DNA from: Eriocheir sinensis
Taxonomy: Eukaryota > Arthropoda > Malacostraca > Decapoda > Varunidae
Direction of reading: 5' to 3'
Assembly (NCBI RefSeq): GCF_024679095.1
Contig: NW_026110845.1
Span: 1 to 64,000 of the forward strand
DNA: 64,000 nt
In this document: positions 45,486 to 54,865 of the stretch, in pieces
Layout of the letters: each line of letters opens with the position of its first letter
Position numbering within the stretch: the first letter of the stretch is position 1
The notes under the pieces: generated by a model
What the model was told of the DNA's origin: nothing
Database searches by the model: none
The model's input: the letters and a program-made list of their open reading frames with translations, nothing else
Translations under genes and position numbers: made by a program

Positions 45486-46500
45486 CTAATGTTTTCGGGC
45501 GTGCTTTGCTCTTTCTTTAACCTGTAAGACAATTTTCTCCTTGACTGAGTGTTTAATTTCGCTATTAAACCAAGGTGGACTTTTATTAGTGTTAATTCGC
45601 TTCTCGCACAAGGGGAAAAATGTGTCCTGCTGAGTGAGTAAGTGATTTTTAAAGCTTAGCCAGGCGTCCTCTACATTGCCGTCATCTGATAGTTGCATAT
45701 CTATTAGTTTTCGTCGGATTTCCACGAAGTTGGCTCTTTTGAAATTGGGCACCTTTACTTTATTTTCAGTCACCGATGTTTGAGCTCTAATGTCAACGCG
45801 CACTAGTTTATGATCGCAGGAACCGAGGTGTTCTCCTACCGTGACATTACTGACTAGGTTATCTTGGGTCGCTATGACAAGGTCAAGTATGTTATTTTGT
45901 CGAGTTGGTTCAGAAACCATTTGGCTTAGATAATTTTCCTCTAGAAATTCGATCATTCTATGGGACTCACCTTCTGTACCCGACAGTGTCGCCCAGTCGA
46001 TATGGGGGAGGTTAAAGTCTCCTAGTATCAGTGAGTCGCTGTTATTAAGTGACTGCCTTAAGACGCTGTACATTTCAAGATCGGCATCGAGTGATTGCCT
46101 CAGAGGCCTGTAAATGACAGATATATTTAAATTGACTTTTGCAGTGTTTACTCGCACGCACAAATGTTCAACGTTACTGTTTCTTGGTGTTCTGTCAGTG
46201 GGTTGCAAGTAGCTTTTGACAAAAAGGGCGACACCACCCCCTCTACGGTTTACACGATCATTGTTGAAGAATCTGTAGCCATCTATGTTGTATTCGGAAC
46301 TTAAATCAATATTAGTGGTGTCGATAAATGTTTCGGTTATAGCAATTACGTCAAAGTTTTCTGTCAGAGCAAGACATCGCAGTTCATCAAACTTGTTTCT
46401 TAGGCTACGCGCATTGAAACTAAGGACTCTTAGGTTATCTTGAAGCTTGGTAATAGAGGTGGTGGTACTGGAGGGTTCAATGTTACGAGTCTGTTGCGGT
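45486..46500 (-). pseudogene. CR1 copy B ORF2, apurinic-type endonuclease
   Basis: From 46500 downward: LRVLSFNARSLRNKFDEL, VIAITETFID (the catalytic Glu), RGGGVALFVKSYLQ, ILGDFNLPHIDW, SCDHKLVRVDIR. This is the exonuclease-endonuclease-phosphatase fold that nicks target DNA. It stays open to 45486, where an indel and a premature stop near 45400 break the link to RT. Confidence 0.88.
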
Positions 46501-46513
46501 GTATGGTGTCTAT

Positions 46514-46845
46514 TTACACGGGCGGGATGGAAGGACGTGGCTGAGAGTCGTTTTTTGTTGTTCGGTCGTTACGTACGGCGATGTTGAGGAGCCTTCCGAA
46601 TCTGGCTGCCCCGATGGGGGACAGGTGTATGCCGTCCCTTTGGAAAAGTTTACTCTGGCCGTTGAAATCGTTACAGGCGTTAAAGAACTCGACGTCAAGC
46701 TCTCCGCAGAGAGTCTGCAGGCGGTTGTTGAGGCTGAAGGCCTCACTGTAGAAGTCGCCCTCATCCCATGTCCGTGGTAGAATTCCTGAAATCAAAATAT
46801 TAGGGGATTTAGACTTATACTGCTGGATGAGCCTACGGTACTTGT

Positions 46846-46850
<5 letters not shown>
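46514..46850 (-). pseudogene. CR1 copy B ORF1, SGNH/esterase-type domain, 5'-truncated
   Basis: The minus strand reads YKSKSPNILISGILPRT, SEAFSLNNRLQTLC, VEFFNACNDF and RDGIHLSPIGAARFGRLL. The DG.HLS..G block is the catalytic Asp-His region of SGNH/GDSL hydrolases, known from ORF1 of many CR1-group LINEs. The N-terminal Ser block lies beyond the 5' truncation. This assigns the family to the CR1 group better than RT alone. Confidence 0.75.

Positions 46851-46917
<67 letters not shown>
46849..46917. repeat. (GA)n microsatellite at 5' end of CR1 copy B
   Basis: About 34 GA dinucleotides directly abut the truncated LINE end (GTCGAGAGAG). Confidence 0.98.
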
Positions 46918-46919
<2 letters not shown>

Positions 46920-47114
46920 AAAAAGGGGGATAAAGAACGAGAATAAGTAAGACATTAGAGAGCATATCAAATAGGAGGTAAAGGAGGGTGTTATGTGGTA
47001 CGTGATGAGGATAGGAGAAAGAGGAAGGGGAGAGGGGATCGAGGAGAGTAATAAAGAGATTGATTGATAGTTTATTGTTGCAAGTAAACAACAAAGGAGA
47101 AGGGAGGAGGATAG

Positions 47115-47272
47115 CAGGGCACGATAACAGAAAACCATATTCCCGATAACCGATAACTGATAATGGAAAACCTTATCGGTGATAACCGATACTCGTTAAC
47201 TGGAGACACAAATATAGGCGATAACCGATACCGATATAAATCCACAATTCCGATAATAGCTAGCGATAAGTC
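47115..47272. mobile_element. Possible end of a hAT-type MITE (CCGATAAC repeats)
   Basis: It starts CAGGGCACGATAACAG and repeats CCGATAACCGATAA on both strands. CAGGG starts with subterminal repeats are common in hAT MITEs. No matching right end or target duplication was found. Confidence 0.4.
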
Positions 47273-47278
47273 CGACAG

Positions 47279-47631
47279 GCGGTGGCTGAGCTGGTAGCGT
47301 GCTGAGTTCACATACACCGCGTGATGGACGACTCGGGTTCGAATCACGCTACCACCTCGGATTTTTCAGTCACCGCCGAGTGGCTCAAAACTACCCACAT
47401 GCTGTCCTGAAGACCACCCATCAACCCGGTCTCTAGAGGAAGCCGTCCAAGCGAATCAAGAACAAGTTCCGGGGGGGCAGCATGAGCCAATGCAAGATGG
47501 CGCCACTATAAACACTCGCCTGCGCCAGAACGGGCTGGGACGACCATCAGGCCCCACCGGGAAGAAGCCTTGGGCCGACCATCAGGCCCCACCGGGTGTA
47601 ATAGGCCGCGACGTAAAAAAAAAAAAAAAAA
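47279..47631 (+). mobile_element. tRNA-derived SINE, most complete copy
   Basis: The head (47279-47356) has box A GCTGAGCTGGTAGCGTGC, box B GGTTCGAATCACG and pairing acceptor-like ends (GGTGG/CCACC). The body has CAAAACTACCCACATGCTGT, TGCAAGATGGCGCCA, two GACCATCAGGCCCCACC blocks, and a poly(A) tail at 47614-47631. RNA polymerase III transcription is expected. Body copies lie at 5394, 26338 and 49628. Confidence 0.88.
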
Positions 47632-47782
47632 GGCGAAAACGATACTATATTGATATTTCAAATATAAAAAAAACATAGATGAATTCAAATTTTCATTATC
47701 TGTATTTTAGAAAACTTACAAAACCTGAAAACCACAAGTTGACACGTACCTATGGACGGTAATACTAGAAACACCTGAACCG

Positions 47783-47992
47783 GTGTTATGTTATTTGGCA
47801 GCCTCACCGTCAAAAGCTGGCGCTTTTGTTACAGAGCTCCGAGGTAGGTGTGAAATCAATGAAGTTCAGTTTCCCACTGAGCACACACAGCCTGACAGGT
47901 TGATGCGTGATGACTGGTGCAAAGTGAACCTGTTCAAACATGAGAAGGAATGCTATCCCCCAACAAGCACGTTTCATTATTCATCACATTAA
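47783..47992 (+). other. Short open frame of unknown origin, THAP-like end possible
   Basis: The frame contains EVQFPTEHTQPDRLMRDDWC, then KVNLFKHEKECYPPTSTFHY and SSH. The Trp, spacing and final xxSH recall the last half of a THAP domain (CxxHF), but the Cys is missing. I give no function. Confidence 0.25.
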
Positions 47993-48052
47993 TGTGTGTT
48001 CCCATATGGGAACCTTGGCAGTTAATGGGTTAAGTAACATACAAACATAAGC

Positions 48053-48053
<1 letters not shown>

Positions 48054-48143
<90 letters not shown>

Positions 48144-48179
48144 ACAACAAAGAACAAAGCAAACTTTAACAAAGAACAC

Positions 48180-48214
<35 letters not shown>

Positions 48215-48225
48215 CACACACACCC
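48054..48225. repeat. (GA)n and (CA)n microsatellites
   Basis: About 44 GA dinucleotides, then after about 34 bp an interrupted (CA)n of about 45 bp. Confidence 0.98.
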
Positions 48226-48785
48226 TCCTCACCATCAAGGCAAAAGGAATAAAACAACATAGCAAAGTGGGAATGGGAATATGAAATGACGCTGCAGAGA
48301 GGGAGGAATAGGAATAGGAACAGGTGGTTGGGAGGGAGTGGGAAAGGAAAGGCAGAACGTTAGCAGGAGTAGAAGTTTGGAATACCGTGACACAACTGGA
48401 AGATGAACCTGGAATGTAGGAATCAAGAGGAATAGGAAGCAATGAAGCTTGTTGAACGGAATGGCGAGATGCAGAGTAAAGTAGGAATGGAGATGTGAGA
48501 AAGCTTGGAATACCGTGACCTATGCAAGATACATCAGGAATTACTGGAACAATTGGAACTGAACCTGGAATACGAGGAAACGAAACAGACATCAGTAATA
48601 ATAATTGAAAAGGAAGTGAAAAGGTTGAAATAGGAGGAGACTGAAATCCGTGAAATTTGCAAGATATACATTAGGAATTAGTTGAAAATTTTGAACATGA
48701 GCCAGGAATACGGGAATACGAAACACACGTTAGTAATAGGTATCAATGAAGCTTGTAGGAATAAATGACTGGAAAGCCGTGAAAT
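48226..48785. other. Imperfect repeats, no gene recognised
   Basis: Segments with AGGAATAGGAA, TTGGAATACCGTGA and AACCTGGAAT recur loosely at about 190-bp intervals. It is AG-rich and non-coding. Confidence 0.5.
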
Positions 48786-48786
48786 A

Positions 48787-48993
<207 letters not shown>

Positions 48994-49107
48994 ATGAACT
49001 ATATCATAAACTATTACATGATAATTAAACTATTCGAAACGATATTATCCAAACTTATTCACTCATGTATTCACTCTCTTCCCCTTTCCCTCACCCTCCC
49101 TCTTCTC

Positions 49108-49230
49108 CAGGGTTGTTGATTTTTTAAATATCTTTTTAAATAAAAAAACGGATTTTTTTTATTTAAATCAGATTTTTTATTTAAATCGATTTTTTAAATT
49201 TTTTATAAATGAAAATAATTAAATGAATGT
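49108..49230. mobile_element. hAT-like left terminus (CAGGGTTGTTGATTTTTTAA)
   Basis: CAGGGTTG.TGATTTAAATC-type termini with repeated ATTTAAATC are common in arthropod hAT elements. A similar block in inverse orientation (TTGATTTAAATCAATGA) lies at 57975-58045, but the exact right end is missing. Whether both belong to one element is open. Confidence 0.5.
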
Positions 49231-49627
49231 AGACCTCAATATTCTCTACATTAGTTTGCAACACTTGTTGGAGTATTCTTGTACTATATTCCATCCTTAT
49301 AAGTAACCTGGCTGGCTGTTTGAGCCGGTCCTGAGACTGACCAGCCGCAGCCAGCCAGCCACTGGCCAGCACAACTCTGTCTACTCTCTTAACAGTCTAA
49401 CCAGATCATGTCATGTTTTGGACATGTCCTCACGGATGTTGCACAAAGAAACATGACAGTAGCTTCAAATGAAAGTATCAGAAAAGGCTGTGGATGATCC
49501 ATGTATGTATGTGAAGTGATTCTTTGAAAAACGGGCAAATGTTTCAAATATTTCCTTGACTGTCACTTCCTATAGTTGGTGATTTTTGTCCCTTTTAATA
49601 GGTTTTCTTTAGTTCATTTGAGTGTTT

Positions 49628-49805
49628 GGAGGGGCCCAAGACTACCCACATGCTGTCCTCATGATTGCCCATCAACCCAGACTCCAACGAAACTCTCTAA
49701 AGAGGATCAAGTGAAGTTCGGGAGGGGGGGATTAGTCAAGCAAGATGGCGGCAATATAAAACAGTTGCCTGCGCCACCAATTGGCTGGAACCATCCAAAA
49801 GAGTA
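49628..49805 (+). mobile_element. SINE body copy
   Basis: GACTACCCACATGCTGTCCT, GCCCATCAACCCAGACTC, AAGTTCGGGAGGGGGG, CAAGATGGCGGCAATATAAA and TTGCCTGCGCCA follow the order in the SINE at 47279-47631. The tRNA head and tail are lost. Confidence 0.78.
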
Positions 49806-49814
49806 AAGATGAGG

Positions 49815-50095
49815 GCATATGCTGTAGCTGAGCATGGCCGCAGTGCTCATCTCCGTAACATTGGCCCTTGAGCCATTTCTGGGAAGAGCCCATCACCCCG
49901 GGACAGGGTCAGCGTGACATCCGGGTTACCACAGTGTACCTTCCCCGGGCTTCCCCAGGTTCCCATTTATCCACCAGCCCAAAATGGAAGATGACCAGCT
50001 GGGTGAGCTCCACGCTGACTGCCCAGGTTGGGATTCGAACCCAGGGCCGCGGAGTCATTGTTAGGCACGCACCACTAGACCATGGAGGCACAAAA
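49815..50095 (-). mobile_element. tRNA-derived SINE, second family
   Basis: The minus strand starts TGCCTCCATGGTCTAGTGGT (box A) at about 50091, followed by box B GGGTTCGAATCCCAACC. The head resembles a tRNA of the GTCTAGTGG class. The body, to about 49815, is GC-rich with no frame. Confidence 0.75.
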
Positions 50096-50449
50096 AAAAA
50101 TATCCACGGGGTGAGAAACTTGCTAGATGAGGATAGACTTAAGGTGGAAAGTCATTTTTACGGTTGAAAAAATCATTTTTTTGAACATTTCCATATGAAC
50201 TTGCGCGGCTCGTGCGGAGGTACTGCGCCGCACTGCCAAGCGTTAGAGCGTCATGGTGGCCTTTAATTAAATACCTACTACCCTACGCACGGGGGATTTA
50301 AACATATACTGTCACTTCTCTTTGTGTATCTTCAATTTGCATCCTCTTTTTCCGATTTTTTTCGTGATTATATGTAATTATGGTACTGTATGATAGTCTC
50401 TCCACATCTCCACGCGAGAAGAGTGAGTGAGTAGCGGGGAGGCAGAGTA

Positions 50450-50826
50450 TTGATTTTGTGGCGCGGGAGGGTACACACGCTCCGCCCTCACACGTGCATT
50501 TCTCCTTGGCCTGCTTATACCGTCTTCCAGTGGATTTTCAGACACTATGGGGAAGCGGAAAGCTGTGGCTACATCAAAATAAAGCAAAGTTTGCTGGCCT
50601 AAAAAGGGTAAGATTTATGTCTCGGCTCATAATACTTGAGCACAACTTGGGATATGAGGCAAATAGATACATTGCCTATACAGGCTTCCCTTCAACTCCT
50701 GAGGCGACAATAACAAGAAAACAAATGGATAAAGCCAGGATTTCTCCACACCAACCAAAAAAGAAGAGAAATGAAAGAAAAAGCCGCGAGTCTGCAAATT
50801 ATCAGGCAGGTGGCTTTGATGCATAA
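50450..50826 (+). pseudogene. Possible transposase C-terminal fragment in TTAA element
   Basis: The frame is open to a stop at 50824. Its last part, LEHNLGYEANRYIAYTGFPS, then a KKKRNERKSRES basic stretch and NYQAGGFDA, resembles the basic tail ending Y.AG.F of some DDE transposases. I cannot name the family with certainty. The first half of the frame looks non-coding. Confidence 0.4.
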
Positions 50827-51433
50827 ACCTGGCGACAATGAATGAGTTGGGTGGCGCCCAATGATACCCTCCCCTCTGAGGGATTGATATTTTGTCTTTT
50901 AGAATACATTGTGCATTCCTACATGTATTATAAGATACATGTATTATAAGATACAAAAGGGGACCAGGTGCCTAAATCTACTTAGAGGAAAAGCAATGTG
51001 AGCACACCCTCCCCGTAGAAGTGACCTGAGATGACCTGAAAGAGCTTCCTTGGAAATCTGACCTCTTGAACATTACCAGAGGAGTAAGATAAGGAACGAG
51101 ACAGTTCTGTTGTGCTAGAAAACATCTCTGTACCATACATTGTCACCTAAACATAAAAGTGCGTTTTTTCAAAATGAAAATTTTAATGTAAAGAATTATA
51201 TATCTCGACCAGTATTTGGACGATTTTTTTTTCAGCATAATACTCAGAAAATAATTATCTACAAAACTGCATATTGAGATTTGGTAATGTCGAGGTTTGT
51301 AGGATCTGTGATATTTATTTCGATAGTTTTTACAGAAAAAAAATTACCGCTTGAATTGATTTTGTTTTGTGCACTTATTATTTGCGATATACAAATGATA
51401 ATATGTAGTATTGTTCCTTTGGGTGTCATTTAA

Positions 51434-51930
51434 CCCGGCAGCGTCGGTGGACCCATTTTTGGGCTCCCGCGAGTCGGTCCGCTGAAACGGCGGACCCAGT
51501 TTTGGGCTCGGCTCAAAACACCTAATTCGAGCTAATTGTAGGCGGTGGTGGCATAGAGCAGCCCACCATGCATGAACTGGGTCATTGTGGTGGGTGATTG
51601 ATCTTGAGGTGGGCTTATTTGTCATAGGTAGTGCTGTAAGGTCATGGCAGACTGAATTAGCTATCCATACAGTAATCACTTGTCAAATCCTCTAAAGTAG
51701 ACAACAAGTGACTCTCGGCTAGATGCCACGTGTCACGAGACTGTTTATTTTGTAACAAACACCACCCAACAAGAATGGAGTTTGAGTATAAGTAAATATT
51801 TTAACGGCTTTATGATCATGAGAGGAGTACTCTGATGTACGGTCCATGCTCTTTTCTTAGTCTCAAAATGCAGTGTAAGGTTACCGTTTCTCGGGCACTT
51901 CTCGGCTTTCCCATAGCCGAAGCCCGAGGG
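51434..51930. mobile_element. Nested TTAA-flanked MITE (piggyBac-like)
   Basis: TTAA at 51430-51433 and 51931-51934 encloses ends CCCGGCAGCGTCGG and, inverse, CCCTCGGGCTTCGG. CCC/GGG termini after TTAA are the piggyBac pattern. The 497-bp body has no open frame and is richer in GC at its ends than its host element. Confidence 0.65.
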
Positions 51931-52137
51931 TTAAATCTTAGATAAAGGATAATAATTTTTTTGAGCATGTGTACAACTTAAAAAAAAAATCCTTCAATTT
52001 TTATGAAAACTAGATCAGGGGTACCTCACAGTCTAGTGTTTAAACTGTAAAAAAATCATTAGTCTAGACGAAAAATTACGCCCACAGGAGATCAAAATGT
52101 TTGAACACGACCGTAAAAATGACTCTCCCCCTTAAGA

Positions 52138-52385
52138 ATCTAATGCAGTCAATGTTAACAAGATAAGAAACTGTATGGAGTATGCATCTCATGTGTGGGG
52201 GGGGCTTCATTCACACAGCTCTCCTGGACAGAGTGGAGGTTAAGGCTCTTCGTCTCATCAGCTCTCCTCCTCATACTGAAAGTCTTCTACCTCTTAAAGT
52301 CCGCCGCCATGTTGCCTCTCTTTCTATCTCCTATCGATATTTTCATGCTGACTGCTCTTCTGAGCTTGCTATACTGCTACTACAC
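52138..52385 (+). pseudogene. LINE RT C-terminal fragment
   Basis: In two frames the plus strand gives CMEYASHVWGG, LLDRVEVKALRLISSP, LLPLKVRRHVASLSISYRYF and HADCSSEL, a conserved post-thumb block of invertebrate Jockey/CR1-group LINEs. A run of eight Gs carries the frame break. Confidence 0.75.
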
Positions 52386-52870
52386 TAAACACGCGGTTGT
52401 GGGCGGAGCAAGAGTATGGGATCCCTTGTACAGCCTTGCCGCGTGTCTCCCAGCCCGCGATGTAGAAATGTTCTAATTTAAGTAAAACCATGGCAAATGT
52501 GATCAGCAAATATGCATACACATTTAATCTTAGTATTATAACGTATGGAAGAACAGTTAACTTATTATGGATAAGATATTTGTAAGCATACAAAGAAACG
52601 TGGCATACATATTTTACAGTGTTGCTAAAAAATGCTATACTTATTATTGAGTTTCCCTTACGTTTTGGGATGGGTAAGGGGTTTCACAATTATATTAAGA
52701 TTATATCGTGTACGTTAAAATAAGCTGACATAGGTATGAAAAAAAAACATTAAAATCCTCGCGGCGGTAACACTCCTTGCCAACACCCAGACACGCCCGC
52801 CATCCACACAGGTGGAGAGGTCAGGTGACTCCACTCAGGTCAGTCGGCGTCCTTGACCAGACACGATCGA
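52386..52870. other. No recognised gene
   Basis: AT-rich with short inverted stretches. It becomes GC-richer from 52755, leading into the frame at 52872. Confidence 0.4.
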
Positions 52871-52871
52871 T

Positions 52872-53248
52872 ATGGCTGCTCCACCAACACTCCCCCAGCA
52901 TCTACATAGCCAAACAAAACAAGTTATCTTCAATGTCCGCCAGTATTTTGAACAGGAGAAGCAGAATGGAAGCACTCTTGAAGCCCTGTCAAAGGTTACT
53001 CGTCGCACAGCTGTAGCAACTCATGTCAGCGAAAGACCTGTGGAAAAAAATAACAAAGAAGCGAGAGAAAATGTTGAGAATCGCGCTCCCAAGTTTACAT
53101 CTCCCAAGAAAAGGCAGCGATCAAAACCCATCATGGACTTCTTTGATAACACTAATGAAGATGTACTGCACAGAACAGTTTTGCAGTTCTACGCAAGAAA
53201 AGAAATCCCCACACTCGAAAAAATTCATGAAGAAAGGAGGGAGGGAGG
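52872..53248 (+). pseudogene. N-terminal HTH part of a transposase-like arthropod protein, cut by (GA)n
   Basis: From ATG at 52872 the frame gives TKQVIFNVRQYFEQEKQNG, LEALSKVTRRTAVATHVSER, KFTSPKKRQRSKPIMDFFDN, LHRTVLQFYARKEIPTLEKI. It resembles the helix-turn-helix start and linker of a DDE (IS630/Tc1-like) protein family common in arthropods, in which a NVY.FF.EE helix is followed by a TGVS recognition helix and a FY..K..PTL block. The frame then runs into (GA)n and the CR1 copy C, so the catalytic part is lost. The family name is from memory and moderately sure. Confidence 0.5.
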
Positions 53249-53250
53249 AA

Positions 53251-53255
<5 letters not shown>

Positions 53256-53336
<81 letters not shown>
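53256..53336. repeat. (GA)n microsatellite at 3' end of CR1 copy C
   Basis: About 40 GA dinucleotides between the transposase-like frame and the LINE tail. Confidence 0.98.
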
Positions 53337-53338
<2 letters not shown>

Positions 53339-54284
53339 TTTACATAGATTTACATAGAAAATCAGACCACACAGACCCCATGGTCCAGACTTGGTGGTCT
53401 GTCCTTAAACCTAAGTGATTTTACATTAATCAGAAGACTCCAAAACGTTGCATTTCTACTCTAGTTGATATTAAGTTGAAGGAAGTGACGGTCGAGCTTA
53501 TTTTTGAAGGAGTCAATCGTGTTACACTGGACCACTGACGGTGGAAGCTTATTCCATTCTCGCACTACAACGTTGGTGAAGAAAAATTTGGTGCAGTCTG
53601 AATTTACTTGTCTACATCTGAGTTTTACGCCATTGTTCCTCGTGCGCAAAGTGTCATCGATCATAAACAATGTTGATCTGTCTACATTCGTGAAACCATT
53701 AAGTATTTTAAAACATTCGATCAGTTTTCCTCGGAGGCGACGTTTCTCAAGAGAGAACATGTTAAGGGTAGAAAGCCTTTCTTCGTAGGATTTGTTGCGC
53801 AAGGAAGGGATCATTTTCGTTGCCCGACGCTGAACACCTTCTAATTTAGCAATATCCTTTGCATGGTGGGGAGACCAAAACTGTACCGCATATTCCAAGT
53901 GGGGTCTGACTAAACTGTTGTAGAGCGGGAGTATTACATCTTTATTCTTGAATACAAAGTTTCTTTTAATGAAGCCCAACATTCTGTTCGCTTTATTTGC
54001 TGCATCGATGCATTGCTGTGAGAATTTGAGGTTTGACGCGATTTTGACCCCCAAGTCTTTGACGTATTGAACGCTTTTGAGTTTAACGCCGCGCATTTCG
54101 TATTCGAACTTCTTATTCCTCGTTCCAACTTGAAGGACCTGGCACTTGTCTACGTTAAAGGGCATCTCCCATCTATCCGACCAAGCTGAAATTTTGTGCA
54201 AATCCTCTTGGAGGCTTTGCCTGTCTTCGTCAGTGAGAACCGAGTTGCCAATCTTTGTGTCGTCTGCAAATTTACTAATGCGGA
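53337..54284 (-). mobile_element. CR1-like LINE, copy C, 0.95 kb 3' fragment
   Basis: Nearly identical to copy A from the tail (TTTACATAGATTTACATAG) through the C-terminal frame (53461-54201, 246 aa) to just after the catalytic box. Severe 5' truncation. The 3' side adjoins (GA)n, and the 5' side abuts GGAAGCAAGAAATGTTTGAG, a unit linked to (GA)n. Confidence 0.94.
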
Positions 54285-54540
<256 letters not shown>

Positions 54541-54631
54541 GGTTAAAACGTGGCAACGCTGTACTGCCGCTTATTCCCTAGAGGCCTACGTCACTGCCGC
54601 ACGTTTGAGCTGGTAGTAGTATAACTGCATG

Positions 54632-54865
54632 CCTCCCCTCCTCCCGCGACCCCGCTGTACGCGACTTTCTACTCATGCTCATCCCTATAGTACTGTCCAA
54701 ACCCCTTATGCAGGAGTTAACCAGCATCTTCATTCTTTCATCCCTTACACTGGTAAACTCTGGAACAGCCTTCCTTCATATATATTTCCTCCTGCCTTTG
54801 ACTTGAATTCTTTCAAGAAAATTGTATCAATTTATTTACACAACCTTCAAATTTCTCTTTCACGC
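54632..54865 (+). pseudogene. LINE C-terminal fragment
   Basis: The plus-strand frame includes HSFIPYTGKLWNSLPSYIF, PPAFDLNSFKKIVSIYL, the usual end of Jockey-type ORF2 proteins. It belongs to the family also seen at 27075 and 60045. Confidence 0.75.

Larger units (their letters stand above)
50143..52131. mobile_element. TTAA-flanked DNA transposon (piggyBac or Kolobok type)
   Basis: TTAA stands at both ends (50139-50142, 52132-52135). The left terminus GGTGGAAAGTCATTTTTACG matches the right one in inverse orientation (GGGGGAGAGTCATTTTTACG) with two mismatches. piggyBac and Kolobok both duplicate TTAA; GG ends favour Kolobok, by recall. A frame at 50450-50826 may be the transposase end. Another TTAA-flanked element sits inside at 51434-51930. 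Confidence 0.88.

Noticed and set aside
47279..47356. Functional tRNA gene
   Set aside because: Box A and B are good, but the spacing and anticodon arm do not fold as a standard tRNA, and it continues into a SINE body with poly(A).
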